NCBI GenBank assembly: GCA_905234265.1
Contig: CAJOHJ010000018.1
Span: 1-39,263 of the forward strand
Source of the DNA: an uncultured Prevotella sp.
GTDB taxonomy: Bacteria > Bacteroidota > Bacteroidia > Bacteroidales > Bacteroidaceae
Reading direction: 5' to 3'
Length of the DNA stretch: 39,263 bases
Each line of letters starts with the position of its first letter. Position 1 is the first letter of the stretch. Position numbers and translations under genes: made by a program. Below, piece after piece: positions 25,782 through 35,273 of the stretch. A model generated the notes under the pieces. That model was given only the letters and a program-made list of their open reading frames with translations. It was not told the DNA's origin and did no database searches.

Positions 25782-27644
25782 TCACTTCTTTCCCTTTTTC
25801 ATGGTCTCTGCTATCTGCGAAATGGCTGTCATGGCGGCCTCGTAGACTTTGTTCATGTTGCCCGTGGCGTCGCCGGGTGCATAGCGCGCAAACTCACACT
25901 CGTCGAGGGCGCTGATGAAGAGACCGATGGTCTCTGCACTGACGCTATGCTCCTCAAGGCGCTGGCTGATGTTGTCGCGTGTAAGCTGCTCGGAAGGCAT
26001 GTTCAGCTTGTCGCCGACGTATCCCCAGAGAGCGCGCATCACTTCGTCGTAGAACTCGTTCTGACGGCCGCCGTTCATCAGCTTGGCAGCCTTGCGCAGC
26101 CTCTTGGTAGCAACCTTGTTGGCCTTGCCGGCACGCTGCTTGACAATGTTTGCATTCTCTATGGCACGCTGGCGGAAAATCACGAAAAGGGCAACAAAAC
26201 TGCCGAAAAGGATGGCAAGGGTGAGCCAATAGGCTTTGGAACCGAAGAAGAAATAGCCTGCCGAGACAAGCTCTGCATCGCCGCCCTTGATATGGTGGAT
26301 GTCGCTGTTGAGGTTTTCCACGTCCTCCTGCTCCGTATAGCTGCTGACGGCTGTGGAGGTGCCGTCGCCCTTGGCAACCTGCAGGGTTATGGAGTCGGTG
26401 GTTATCGTCTTGTAGTCTTCTGTGGAAAGATCGTAGTACACATATTCTATAGCCGGGATTTCAAACGTTCCCTGATGGCGCGGCACGGCAAGGAAATCGT
26501 AGATAATCTGGCCTTCCAGACCGTTGGTGGTCAGCTTGGTCTTGTCGGTGACCTTGGCGTCGTAGGTGTCGAAGTCCTTGGGGAAGTTGACTACCGGCTG
26601 CTTGAGAAGCTTCATGTTGCCGCTGCCGCTGACGACGACTCTCAGTCGCACCGGGTCGTTGGCCTTCAGCTCGGTCTTGTCGGCCTGGGCGCTGATGGTG
26701 AACGTGCCGACACCGCCGGAATAGCCGGCAGGATGCTTCGGCAGTGGGTCTACGTAGATGGTTATGCCGGGAGCCTTGATTTTCTTCTTCACCTCTACGT
26801 AGCCGGCACCGCCGTTGAAGAAGGCTTCAAAGGGATCGATGTTCGGATTGCGCTGCATGACAATGCCGTCGAACATGATGCTGGGTATTTCAAGCTTTCC
26901 TGATGCCTGCGGAAACATTACGTACTGGCTCCAAGTAACTGTCTTGTAGCCGCGCCCGTTGATGGTCTCTACGGAGAAATGCTTCTCCTGGGGCAGAGGG
27001 ACTTCGCGAGTGTAGAAATTCTTCAGGTCGGGCATCTTGCCGCTGAGGTTGGTAAGCCCGACAACTGTATATACCTTGTAGGTGAGCAGCACAGGCTCCT
27101 GCTCGTGGACACGACGCTTGTTGGCCGTAACCTTTATGAACAAATCGCTGCCGGAAATGCTGCTGCCGGCAGTCTGCATGCCGTCATCGGCTGAACGACT
27201 GCCGCCCTGCCGTGACTGCTGGGCCTGGCCGCTTACCCTGATGGTCAATTCGTTGGACTCAACGGCTTTGCCATCCACCGTGACGCGCGCGGCGGGAATG
27301 GTGAAGGTGCCGTTCTTGATGGCCGACAAAATGTAGGTGTATGTTATCGACGACGTGCTGGACGTGCGGCCGTTAATCATTTGAAAACTGGACTGCGTGG
27401 ACGTGCTGGGTCCCATAAGAACCTCAAAGGCGTCGGGAATGTTGCCGGCACGGAAGCCCTTGGCATCCTGCGTGTTAATGGTGTACGTAAGACGGAACTG
27501 TTCGCCTACGGCCACTTGTGACGGCGCCCTGCCTGTCAGCTGCTGAGCTGCTGATATGAGAAACGAAAGGGGGGCTGTCAGCAATGCCACGATGAGCAAC
27601 AAGCGCCCCATCCACATTCGTTTGGTAACTGTATCTTCTATCAT
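25782..27644 (-). CDS. batD: BatD, aerotolerance-operon membrane protein
   Basis: 620 residues. An N-terminal signal/anchor (MGRLLLIVALLTAPLSFLIS), then long beta-rich extracytoplasmic domains with BatD hallmarks (QVAVGEQFRLTYTINT, YTYILSAIKNGTFTIPAARV, GYSGGVGTFTISAQADKTEL), a membrane helix (AYWLTLAILFGSFVALFVIF) and a cytoplasmic helical tail with YDEVMRALWGYVGDKL. ATGs at 27644 and 27617 are both plausible starts. The family is thought to act with MoxR and vWA partners in envelope protein maturation; the exact function is unknown. Confidence 0.9.
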   Translation of the reverse strand: MIEDTVTKRMWMGRLLLIVALLTAPLSFLISAAQQLTGRAPSQVAVGEQFRLTYTINTQDAKGFRAGNIPDAFEVLMGPSTSTQSSFQMINGRTSSTSSITYTYILSAIKNGTFTIPAARVTVDGKAVESNELTIRVSGQAQQSRQGGSRSADDGMQTAGSSISGSDLFIKVTANKRRVHEQEPVLLTYKVYTVVGLTNLSGKMPDLKNFYTREVPLPQEKHFSVETINGRGYKTVTWSQYVMFPQASGKLEIPSIMFDGIVMQRNPNIDPFEAFFNGGAGYVEVKKKIKAPGITIYVDPLPKHPAGYSGGVGTFTISAQADKTELKANDPVRLRVVVSGSGNMKLLKQPVVNFPKDFDTYDAKVTDKTKLTTNGLEGQIIYDFLAVPRHQGTFEIPAIEYVYYDLSTEDYKTITTDSITLQVAKGDGTSTAVSSYTEQEDVENLNSDIHHIKGGDAELVSAGYFFFGSKAYWLTLAILFGSFVALFVIFRQRAIENANIVKQRAGKANKVATKRLRKAAKLMNGGRQNEFYDEVMRALWGYVGDKLNMPSEQLTRDNISQRLEEHSVSAETIGLFISALDECEFARYAPGDATGNMNKVYEAAMTAISQIAETMKKGKK

Positions 27645-27699
27645 AACTATTGTGCGATAGCCTGTTCTTCAATTCTAAGCCCTTGATTATGGATTCGGC

Positions 27700-29439
27700 C
27701 TACCAGTTGTGCTGAAGCTGGCGGCGGGTCTTCTGCTGCTGGGCTTTCTTCATGCGATCCTGAGTGTTGCGTTCTTCCTGCATAGCAGCGTTCAGCAGTT
27801 GCTCGGCAGTCTCACGGCTCATCTGCTGTTGCTGTTGTTGTTGCTGCTGCCGTTGCTGGTTTTCTTTCTTTTCCTGTTGCTGTTGTTGCTGCTGCTGGTC
27901 GTCTTTCTTGTCCTGCTGCTGCTGGTCCTTCTTCCCCTGCTGCGGCTGTTGCTGCTGTTGTTGCTGCTGCTTCTTGCAAAGAGCAAGATTGTAGCGTGTC
28001 TCGTCATCGTCCGGATTGTTGCGCAGAGCCTCCTTGTAGGCCTCGATAGCCTCGCCATACTGGCGGTGCTGCTGCATGATGACGCCGGCATTATGGTATG
28101 CCATTGCCTTGCGGAGGGGGCTGTTCTCCATGCGTGCAGCGTCCATCAGCTGCCTGAAGGCCAGCGAGTCCTTGCCCTGCCCCATCATGGCATTGCCAAG
28201 ATTGTAGGCGGCCTGCGGATTGCGTGAATTCTGCTCCATGGCCTTGCGGTAGGCAACTTCCGCATCAGCCATGTTGCCGCTGCGGAACAGACGGTTGCCG
28301 TTGCGAACCTGCTGGCGGTCGGACTGAGCATGAAGCGGTGCGGACAATGCACCAAAGACGAGAAGCAGCGCGACGGCTACGGCTGTCTGCCGGTAATCGG
28401 AACTGCCGCCAGGCTTCTTGCCTCTGCTGAATAGCGAGAGCCTGCTCAGCCGTGGGTTCTTGATTTCAAGGATGCACACTTCGGCAATCAGCAGTATCAA
28501 GGCTATCAGGACAACAGCCTGGAACTGCTCGTCGAAATCACTGTAGACATTGGTCTCTATCTCTTTCCTGGCAAGCTGGCTAAGCTCGTCGTTCAGCTGG
28601 CTTTGAGCCCTGCTGTTGTTTTCAACATGTATGTAAGCGCCGCCGCCGGCCTGTGCCACCTGACGGCACATTTCTTCGTTGAGTCCGGTCATGACGGTCT
28701 GCCCGCTGTTATCACGCAAGAAGTCTCCATTGCCAATGGGTATCGGTGCGCCCTTTGCAGAGCCAATGCCAAGGACGTAGACCCTGTAGCCCTTTTCCTT
28801 TGCATCGCGGGCAGCTTCCAATGCTCCGCCTTCATGGTCCTCGCCATCGGTAATGACTATTATTGCCTTGCCGATGCCTTCCTGCTGGGTAAAGCTGTGG
28901 GAGGCCATGTTGACAGCCGCGGCAATGTCGGTTCCCTGCGTAGAAATCATGGAGGGTGATATGTTGGACAGGAACATCTTGGCAGACACATAGTCACTGG
29001 TGATGGGCAGCTGTATGAATGCGTCGCCGGCAAAGACGATAAGGCCTATCTTGTCGTTCGAGAAGTTGTCGACAAGGTTTTCAACCATCATCTTTGCACG
29101 GTCAAGCCTGCTTGGTGCAACATCTTCGGCCAGCATGGAATTGCTGACGTCGATGGCGATGATGGTTTCGATGCCGGTACGCTTCTCACGGCTGATCTTT
29201 GTGCCGAACTGCGGCCGCGCCCATGCTACGATGAGCAACGCCAGGACAGTCATCAGCAGCCAGAACTTTACTGCAGGTCTCCACCGTGAGACTCCTGGCA
29301 TAAGCTGCCGCACCAGCTCTGCGTCGCCAAAGGCACGCAGCCGTTTCTTCTGCTGGTAGCGCACCGCAAAATATATTATTGCCAAAACGGGAATGACAAT
29401 CAGTGCTAACAGATATGTTGGTTCTTCAAATCGAAACAT
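27700..29439 (-). CDS. BatB-BatC fusion: vWA domain plus TPR and Gln-rich tail
   Basis: 579 residues. The N-terminal half is BatB: two membrane helices, a von Willebrand A domain with MIDAS DVSNS at 97-101 and ITDGED near 196-201, and a closing helix at about 308-325. The C-terminal half is BatC: a hydrophobic stretch at about 351-366 ending in APLHAQ that looks like a former signal peptide, then TPRs (about 378-490), then a poly-Gln/Lys tail (about 492-555). BatB and BatC are separate genes in other species. The Gln tract is made of mixed CAG/CAA codons. Expected in the inner membrane, with the vWA domain outside the membrane bilayer. Confidence 0.92.
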   Translation of the reverse strand: MFRFEEPTYLLALIVIPVLAIIYFAVRYQQKKRLRAFGDAELVRQLMPGVSRWRPAVKFWLLMTVLALLIVAWARPQFGTKISREKRTGIETIIAIDVSNSMLAEDVAPSRLDRAKMMVENLVDNFSNDKIGLIVFAGDAFIQLPITSDYVSAKMFLSNISPSMISTQGTDIAAAVNMASHSFTQQEGIGKAIIVITDGEDHEGGALEAARDAKEKGYRVYVLGIGSAKGAPIPIGNGDFLRDNSGQTVMTGLNEEMCRQVAQAGGGAYIHVENNSRAQSQLNDELSQLARKEIETNVYSDFDEQFQAVVLIALILLIAEVCILEIKNPRLSRLSLFSRGKKPGGSSDYRQTAVAVALLLVFGALSAPLHAQSDRQQVRNGNRLFRSGNMADAEVAYRKAMEQNSRNPQAAYNLGNAMMGQGKDSLAFRQLMDAARMENSPLRKAMAYHNAGVIMQQHRQYGEAIEAYKEALRNNPDDDETRYNLALCKKQQQQQQQQPQQGKKDQQQQDKKDDQQQQQQQQEKKENQQRQQQQQQQQQMSRETAEQLLNAAMQEERNTQDRMKKAQQQKTRRQLQHNW

Positions 29440-29475
29440 CGTCTTACTCTTTTCAGTTACACAGTTGCCTGCGGG

Positions 29476-30474
29476 TCACGGCAGACGCCTGAAGACCACC
29501 GTGCGTAAAAATATTTCCATGAGCAGCAAGATTACTGCCACCAGTGCAAAAGGCTGGTAAGCCTCATAGCGCTTGCTGAAAGTCTTGACGTTTAGCTTGG
29601 TCTTCTCAAGCTTGTCAATCTCTTTGTAAATCTGCTGCAGTTCCTTATTGTTTGTAGCCCTGTAGAAATCGCCATCAGTGGCTGCGGCAATGTCGCCAAG
29701 GGTCTTTGTGTCTATCTCGACGGGAACGTTGACATACTGAATGCCGCCAGCAACCATCATCGGGTAAGGAGCGGTCTTGTTGGTGCCGACACCGATGGTG
29801 TACCCCCTGATGCCCATGCTCTTTGCTATTTCGGCGGCAGTCATCGGCGAGAGGTCGCCTCTGTTGTTAGAGCCGTCGGTAAGCAATATCACGACACGGC
29901 TCTTGGCCTTAGAGTCTTTCAGCCGGCTGACGGCGTTGGCAAGTCCCATGCCGATGGCCGTACCATCCTCTATGAGTCCGCGCTGTGCAATGTCGGTGCG
30001 CACATTCTGCAGCAGCGACAGCAGCGATGCATGGTCGGTAGTCATGGGACACTGCGTGAAGGCCTCGCCTGCAAATATTGTCAGTCCGATGTTGTCGTTG
30101 GGCCTGCCAGCTATAAACTCCGCAGCCACCTGCTTGGCTGCCTCTATGCGGTTAGGCTTCAAGTCTTCTGCAAGCATGGATGTCGACACGTCCATTGCCA
30201 TCATTATGTCAATGCCCTCTACGGTCTTGTTGTTCCATGAGCTGCTGGTCTGCGGCCTTGCAAGAATAAGCACCATCATGACAAAGAGAGCAATGCGCAA
30301 CACCTGCAGCAGCGGCATCATTGCCACCTTCCACGACCGCGGCGCATTGATATATGCCTTAGTGTCGCTAAGGCGCATTGTCGGCTCACTGTTCTTCCTG
30401 ATTAACAGATACCATAGCAGATACGGTATGAGCAGTAATAGCAGAAAGAGATATTCTTTGTTGGCAAATTCCAT
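29476..30474 (-). CDS. batA: BatA, vWA-domain membrane protein
   Basis: 332 residues: two N-terminal membrane helices (LFLLLLLIPYLLWYLL and LRIALFVMMVLILARP), a vWA domain with MIDAS DVSTS at 95-99, a Thr near FAGEAFTQCPMTT and LTDGSNNRGD, and a C-terminal helix (PFALVAVILLLMEIFL). It is BatA by order (directly before the vWA-TPR gene) and similarity. vWA proteins of this type work with MoxR ATPases. It resembles the BatB half but is a distinct gene. Confidence 0.92.
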   Translation of the reverse strand: MEFANKEYLFLLLLLIPYLLWYLLIRKNSEPTMRLSDTKAYINAPRSWKVAMMPLLQVLRIALFVMMVLILARPQTSSSWNNKTVEGIDIMMAMDVSTSMLAEDLKPNRIEAAKQVAAEFIAGRPNDNIGLTIFAGEAFTQCPMTTDHASLLSLLQNVRTDIAQRGLIEDGTAIGMGLANAVSRLKDSKAKSRVVILLTDGSNNRGDLSPMTAAEIAKSMGIRGYTIGVGTNKTAPYPMMVAGGIQYVNVPVEIDTKTLGDIAAATDGDFYRATNNKELQQIYKEIDKLEKTKLNVKTFSKRYEAYQPFALVAVILLLMEIFLRTVVFRRLP

Positions 30475-30502
30475 TAACAGTTGTTTCTTTTCTCAGTTTT
30501 TA

Positions 30503-31600
30503 TCACATTAGCAGCTGCCACATCTCGTAGACAATGTAGGCTATCATTGCAAGAGAGACGATGCTGATAGTCCAAAGCACAGTCTTAAGCACCTTGCGCT
30601 CTTTCTGCGAGCGCTGGTCTTCAGCTGAGAGCTGCGGCTTTTGCACTTCTTCCGTGGGAACATTCTCCAGCTTTGTCTGGTTGATGAAGTCTATGGCGTT
30701 CACCAGATTGGCATCGTTTTCATTGATGAGCGTGGAATATTTTGCAAACTTCACCAAGTCGGCAGTATTGAATAGCTGGCGCAGTTCGTCAAGGCTTTTC
30801 TGGTCGCCGCTTGCGGTGAGCCGCTCTATTATCTGGCTGCTCGTCATCTCCATTGCCGAGAATCCATAGCGCTCTTCAATATACCTGCGGAGCGTATCGG
30901 TGAGCTTGGTGTAATACTCCTTCTGATTTTCCGAAGCCACCATTTTGTCCGCCTTTATCTGCTCTATCTGCTGCATGGCCTTCTGGTGCGGCAACAGCCG
31001 GCGGACAATCTTTATGTGGGCTATCACCGGCTTGCCTGCCAACAGGCGTGAAAGCAAGTACACGCCCACAGCCACCAGCAGCAGAAGAAGCACGCTCATG
31101 CCGAACAGCGGACTCCACTCGCTCCACAAGAACGGATTGTCCTGCACATCCTTCGGCGGACACATCTTGTCGAGCTGCGTAGTGTCCACCTCCACCTCGT
31201 TGACTTTCAATGCGAGGTCGGCGGTCTGCGTCTCCTTGCCGCCGACCTTGACTTTCAACGGCGGCAGATGATAGAGATTGCCGTCGAAAGACGTCAGTAC
31301 GATTTGCATTGTGTTGGTCTCCGGATGCGACACGCTGACAATCTCAACGCCATCCACAATCTGCTGCCGCGCGCTCAGTGTGGGCCACTCTATGTCAGCA
31401 CTGGCGTCGCCGTCTACTGTCAGCGTCACCCTGGCCTGCTGCCCTATCATTATCTCTATAGGCTCTATCGTGGCCTTTACCTGCGCCAGGAGAGTAAATG
31501 GCAGAAAGGCAAAAAGGCAAAGCAGCAACAGCCCCTTTACCATTCTTTCCGCCTTTTGTGTCTTGCAATATATCATTTTGTTTTCTTGCCCTTCAAACAT
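30503..31600 (-). CDS. BatD-like / DUF4381-type membrane protein of the Bat operon
   Basis: 365 residues (or 346 if translation starts at MVKGLLLLCLFAFLP, ATG at 31543, which gives a clean signal peptide and follows a purine-rich site). After the signal peptide comes a beta-rich domain similar to the front of BatD (IEPIEIMIGQQARVTLTVDG), a membrane helix (LFGMSVLLLLLVAVGVYLLS), a cytoplasmic helical domain (YYTKLTDTLRRYIEERYGF) and a last helix near the C-terminus. The order moxR, DUF58, this gene, batA is usual in Bacteroidetes. Exact role unknown. Confidence 0.78.
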   Translation of the reverse strand: MFEGQENKMIYCKTQKAERMVKGLLLLCLFAFLPFTLLAQVKATIEPIEIMIGQQARVTLTVDGDASADIEWPTLSARQQIVDGVEIVSVSHPETNTMQIVLTSFDGNLYHLPPLKVKVGGKETQTADLALKVNEVEVDTTQLDKMCPPKDVQDNPFLWSEWSPLFGMSVLLLLLVAVGVYLLSRLLAGKPVIAHIKIVRRLLPHQKAMQQIEQIKADKMVASENQKEYYTKLTDTLRRYIEERYGFSAMEMTSSQIIERLTASGDQKSLDELRQLFNTADLVKFAKYSTLINENDANLVNAIDFINQTKLENVPTEEVQKPQLSAEDQRSQKERKVLKTVLWTISIVSLAMIAYIVYEMWQLLM

Positions 31601-31613
31601 TCATGCATTATTC

Positions 31614-32483
31614 TCAGCTTCGCTGCTTAAACAGCAGCAGCAAAGCCTTCACATAGTCTTCGTTGGTAGCAATGCTGACCATGTCGACACGGCTGTGGGC
31701 CATGATTTCCGTAAGCCGCTTCTGCCTGTCCTGCCAGTACTTCTCGTGTGCCTGTCTGAGCTTTTTGCTCGACGTGTCGATGTACTGCTCGAAGCCTGTC
31801 TCGGCATCGACAACCTTCATAAGCCCTACGTCGGGCAGCCTGCGGGCGCACTGATCGTACACCTGCAAGGCCACGACATCGTGCTTGCGGGCAGCAATCT
31901 GCATTGCGGGACGGAAGTCCTGCCGCACATAGAAGTCGCTGAGTACAAACGCCGTGCATCTGCGCTTGGCAATGCTGGTAAGGAATTCCAGAGCCTGCGT
32001 AACGTCGGTGCGCAGCGACTGAGGCTTGAAGTCCAGCAGTTCGCGTATAATATAAAGGATGTGCTTGCGTCCCTTCTTTGGCGGAATGTACTTCTCAATG
32101 CGGTCCGAAAAGAACACCACGCCAATCTTGTCGTTGTTCTGGATTGCCGAGAATGCTATTGTTGCCGCCATCTCCGTCACCATGTCGCGCTTGAGCATGC
32201 CGCGCGTGCCAAAGTCCAGCGAGCCGCTGACGTCTATCAGCAGCATCACCGTCAGCTCACGCTCTTCCTCGAAGACCTTGACGTATGGGCGGTGGAAGCG
32301 TGCAGTGACATTCCAGTCGATGTCGCGCACGTCGTCGCCATACTGGTATTCGCGCACTTCGCTGAAGGCCATGCCACGCCCCTTGAATGCGGAGTGGTAC
32401 TGTCCAGCAAAGACGTTGGAGCTGAGGCCACGGGCCTTAATCTCTATCTTACGTACCTTCTTAAGAATTTCCGATGTTTCCAT
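31614..32483 (-). CDS. DUF58 (vWA-like) protein of the Bat operon
   Basis: 289 residues, no signal peptide. DUF58 hallmarks: HSAFKGRGMAFSEVREYQYG, DDVRDIDWNVTARF, then a vWA-like core beginning LLIDVSGSLDFG. DUF58 proteins nearly always follow moxR, as here, and are thought to be the partner that the MoxR ATPase remodels. Moxr stops about 30 bases upstream; the next gene starts 14 bases after its stop. Confidence 0.9.
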   Translation of the reverse strand: METSEILKKVRKIEIKARGLSSNVFAGQYHSAFKGRGMAFSEVREYQYGDDVRDIDWNVTARFHRPYVKVFEEERELTVMLLIDVSGSLDFGTRGMLKRDMVTEMAATIAFSAIQNNDKIGVVFFSDRIEKYIPPKKGRKHILYIIRELLDFKPQSLRTDVTQALEFLTSIAKRRCTAFVLSDFYVRQDFRPAMQIAARKHDVVALQVYDQCARRLPDVGLMKVVDAETGFEQYIDTSSKKLRQAHEKYWQDRQKRLTEIMAHSRVDMVSIATNEDYVKALLLLFKQRS

Positions 32484-32514
32484 TGGACGGCATCAAATTC
32501 TTCACTTTCAACTA

Positions 32515-33510
32515 TTAGGGAACCTCCACCTTATTGATAATCTTGGAGACTATCTCCTCGCTGGTGACATTGGTGGCTTCAGCCTCATAGGTGAGTCCAA
32601 TACGGTGGCGCAGCACATCGTGGGCTATTGCCCTGACGTCTTCGGGGACTACATATCCGCGGCGCTTGATGAACGCGTATGCACGTGCTGCCTTGGCCAT
32701 GTTGATGCTGGCACGCGGCGAGCCTCCGAAGGCAATGAGGTCCTTCATTTCCTTCAGCCCGTAGCGCTCTGGGTATCTGGTTGCGAACACTATGTCGGCA
32801 ATATACTGCTCGATTTTCTCGTCGATGTACACTTCGCACACCACCGAGCGTGCCTTTATGATTTCCTCGGCCGTTGTGACGGGCGTTACCACAGGCAGTC
32901 CTCCCTGTATGTTCTCGCGTATGATGCGTTTCTCTTCTTCAATAGTCGGATAGCCAATGACCACCTTCAGCATGAAGCGGTCCATCTGCGCTTCAGGCAG
33001 CGGATAAGTGCCCTCCTGCTCTATCGGGTTCTGCGTAGCCATCACGAGGAAGGGGTTAGGCAAAGAGAAAGTTTCGCTGCCTATGGTCACCTGCTTTTCC
33101 TGCATGGCCTCCAGCAGTGCGCTCTGCACCTTGGCAGGAGCGCGGTTGATTTCATCGGCCAGCACGAAGTTGGCGAACACCGGTCCCTGCTTCACCTGGA
33201 AGCGCTCGTCTTTCTGCGAGTATATCATAGTTCCTGTCACGTCGGCAGGCAACAAGTCGGGCGTGAACTGTATGCGGCTGTACGTTGCATCGATAAGCTG
33301 TGCCAGTGTTTTTATTGCCAGCGTCTTTGCCAGTCCCGGCACACCTTCGAGCAGTATGTTTCCGTCGCTCAGCAAGCCTATGAGCAGTGAGTCCACCAGG
33401 TGCTTCTGTCCTACGATTACGCGGTCCATGCCAGCCGTCAGATTGGTGACGAAACCGCTTTGTTGTTCTATCCGCTCGTTCAGCTGGCGGATGTCAATAG
33501 CTTCTGCCAT
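32515..33510 (-). CDS. MoxR-family AAA+ ATPase
   Basis: Cytosolic chaperone-like ATPase, 331 residues, first gene of the Bat operon. Walker A EGVPGLAKT (56-63), Walker B VLADEINRAP (near 117-124), sensor 1 MATQNPIEQEGTYPLPEAQMD shortened here to NPIEQEGTYPLP, arginine-finger region QMDRF and the sensor 2 helix GGSPRASINM. MoxR proteins help assemble or mature protein complexes together with vWA partners, three of which follow in this operon. Its own TAATTTTG promoter is at 33564-33571. Confidence 0.95.
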   Translation of the reverse strand: MAEAIDIRQLNERIEQQSGFVTNLTAGMDRVIVGQKHLVDSLLIGLLSDGNILLEGVPGLAKTLAIKTLAQLIDATYSRIQFTPDLLPADVTGTMIYSQKDERFQVKQGPVFANFVLADEINRAPAKVQSALLEAMQEKQVTIGSETFSLPNPFLVMATQNPIEQEGTYPLPEAQMDRFMLKVVIGYPTIEEEKRIIRENIQGGLPVVTPVTTAEEIIKARSVVCEVYIDEKIEQYIADIVFATRYPERYGLKEMKDLIAFGGSPRASINMAKAARAYAFIKRRGYVVPEDVRAIAHDVLRHRIGLTYEAEATNVTSEEIVSKIINKVEVP

Positions 33511-33563
33511 AATTATTGTCTGTTATTATCGTTCTCTTTATTGTAGTTTTCTTTTTCGGATTG

Positions 33564-33595
33564 CAAAATTAGCTATTTCCACAAGCTTTTAGAAA
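33564..33595 (-). promoter_or_regulatory. Bat operon promoter
   Basis: On the minus strand: TTTC at 33595-33592, 20 bp, TAATTTTG at 33571-33564. One mismatch in the -33 box. Predicted start near 33558, giving a leader of about 48 nt before moxR. Confidence 0.6.
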
Positions 33596-33618
33596 GCAGT
33601 CATACCTAAATAATATTA

Positions 33619-33656
33619 AAAAAGTTTCCTAAAACTTACATTTTAAGAAACTTTTT
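33619..33656 (-). terminator. Terminator downstream of htrA
   Basis: Arms 33619-33634 and 33641-33656 (AAAAAGTTTC... with ...GAAACTTTTT) form a long A/T-rich stem with one mismatched position and a 6-base loop, followed by a T-run in the minus direction. It lies 93 bases after the htrA stop and upstream of the moxR promoter. Confidence 0.75.
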
Positions 33657-33748
33657 AAATAAGCTACGCTTTTTACGGATTTTCGCTCTCCGCAAAGCGC
33701 ATGCGGAATGTCACTGGCTATTGCCCAAGGTGCCTGTGCCTGCTGCTG

Positions 33749-35212
33749 TTACTCGTTGGACAGCGGCACGGCATAGTATCCCTTCCTGCCTGTCGGCGTG
33801 ATGCCCTGAATGAACAGCACCGGCTCCTTCGATGTAGACGTCTCCTTGACTATCTGCTGCAAGTCGTCGATGGTCTTCACTGCCTGGTCGTTGACGCGCT
33901 GGATGATGAAGCCCTTCTGCACGCCGGCCTCCTTCATCTTGCCTCCGCTGATCTTTATCACCTCAAGGCCGTAGGAAATGCCCAGTTCCTTCTTCTTGGC
34001 ATCCGCCAGCTCGCGGAACTGTGCGCCAAGCACGTCAAGGTCGGCATTCTTCACCACGCTGGTAGTGCCTTGCTCGTTCTTCAGTGTCAGCGTTGCCTCC
34101 TTCTTGCTCTTGTTGCGCAGATAGGTAACCTTAATCTTGTCGCCGGGACGCTTCTTGGCAATGATGCCCTGCAGCTCGCCGAACTTGGCAACCTTCTGCC
34201 CGTCGATGTGAGTGATGACGTCGCCCGTCTTCAGTCCGGCAGCGTCGGCAGCACCGTCTTCAACGACTTCTGCCACGTAGATGCCTTCCATGGTGCCGAG
34301 GTCTACCTCGTTGCCCTTTTCCTTCTCGGCGTCGACGTAGAGGTTGACGTCAGAGCCCTTGATGCCTATCATGGCACGCTGCACGGTGCCGTATTTCTTC
34401 AGGTCGTCGACCACCTTGTTCATGATTGCCGTAGGAATGGCAAAGCCGTAGCCGATGTTCGAGCCTGTCTGCGAGTAAATCATGGCGTTGATGCCTATCA
34501 GCGCTCCGCTGGTGTTCACCAGCGCACCGCCGGAATTTCCCTGGTTGATGGCAGCGTCGGTCTGAATCATCGACGATACGCCCTCGCCCATCTGACGGGC
34601 TTTCGCGCTGACGATGCCGGCGGTAACGGTGTTGTTAAGTCCCAGAGGGTTGCCCACTGCCAGCACCCACTCTCCGACTTTCACGTCGTCGCTGTTGGCG
34701 ATGGCTATTGCCGGCAGGTTCTTGCCGTCAATCTTTATCAGTGCCAGGTCGGTGGTCTTGTCGGCGCCGATGATGCGTGCGGAGTACTCCGTGTTGTCGT
34801 TCAGTGTCACTGTCAGCTCGTCGGCACCGTCAACGACATGGTTGTTGGTGACTATGTATCCGTCGGCAGATATGATGACGCCCGAGCCTGCTGCCGTCCG
34901 CTTTGGCGTCTGCACCTGGCGCTTGCGCGTGCCGCCCTGCCCTCCGCGTCCGAAGAAGCCTCCGAACGGGTCGCTGAAGAAGTCTTCAAACGGGTCGCTG
35001 TACTCCACGGTCTGCATCTTAGAGTTCTGCGTGTTTTTTATGTACACCACTGACGGCAGCGACTTTTCTGCTGCATACGTCAGGTCTACCGGCTGTCCTG
35101 CCACGACGGCTGCCGACGACGGTGCTGCCTGCGTCTGATTACACGATGCTGCTGAGAATGCTATCACCATAAGATACATGGCTGGCATAATGTTTTTCCA
35201 AATCTTTTTCAT
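33749..35212 (-). CDS. DegP/HtrA-type periplasmic serine protease, lipoprotein
   Basis: Envelope quality-control protease. From the ATG at 35212 it has about 487 residues; the frame is open upstream to 35314, but that part precedes the signal peptide and covers the promoter. MKKIWKN plus a hydrophobic run ends in the lipobox FSAASC (Cys 24), so it is probably lipid-anchored. A trypsin-like domain has His 125 (VTNNHVVDGA), Asp 155 (TTDLALIK) and Ser 227 (NQGNSGGALV), followed by two PDZ domains (VEDGAADAAGLKTGDVITHI and MKEAGVQKGFIIQRVNDQAV). A Gly/Phe-rich loop (DPFGGFFGRGGQGG) precedes the protease domain. Confidence 0.93.
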   Translation of the reverse strand: MKKIWKNIMPAMYLMVIAFSAASCNQTQAAPSSAAVVAGQPVDLTYAAEKSLPSVVYIKNTQNSKMQTVEYSDPFEDFFSDPFGGFFGRGGQGGTRKRQVQTPKRTAAGSGVIISADGYIVTNNHVVDGADELTVTLNDNTEYSARIIGADKTTDLALIKIDGKNLPAIAIANSDDVKVGEWVLAVGNPLGLNNTVTAGIVSAKARQMGEGVSSMIQTDAAINQGNSGGALVNTSGALIGINAMIYSQTGSNIGYGFAIPTAIMNKVVDDLKKYGTVQRAMIGIKGSDVNLYVDAEKEKGNEVDLGTMEGIYVAEVVEDGAADAAGLKTGDVITHIDGQKVAKFGELQGIIAKKRPGDKIKVTYLRNKSKKEATLTLKNEQGTTSVVKNADLDVLGAQFRELADAKKKELGISYGLEVIKISGGKMKEAGVQKGFIIQRVNDQAVKTIDDLQQIVKETSTSKEPVLFIQGITPTGRKGYYAVPLSNE

Positions 35213-35273
35213 ATCGGTTTTGTTTTTTAAAGTGTTAATATTCTGTGTTGGTTCGTCAACGAAAAATCTGGTG

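Noticed and set aside
27820..27985. Poly-Gln tract as a simple repeat expansion
   Set aside because: Codons are mixed CAG/CAA with Lys, Asp and Pro interruptions, and the frame is open through the whole tail, so it is treated as normal coding sequence.
31278..32537. A 419-codon plus-strand frame
   Set aside because: It is antisense to the DUF58 and BatD-like genes, with no domain pattern.
33701..35053. A 450-codon plus-strand frame
   Set aside because: Antisense shadow of the HtrA gene, low-complexity translation.
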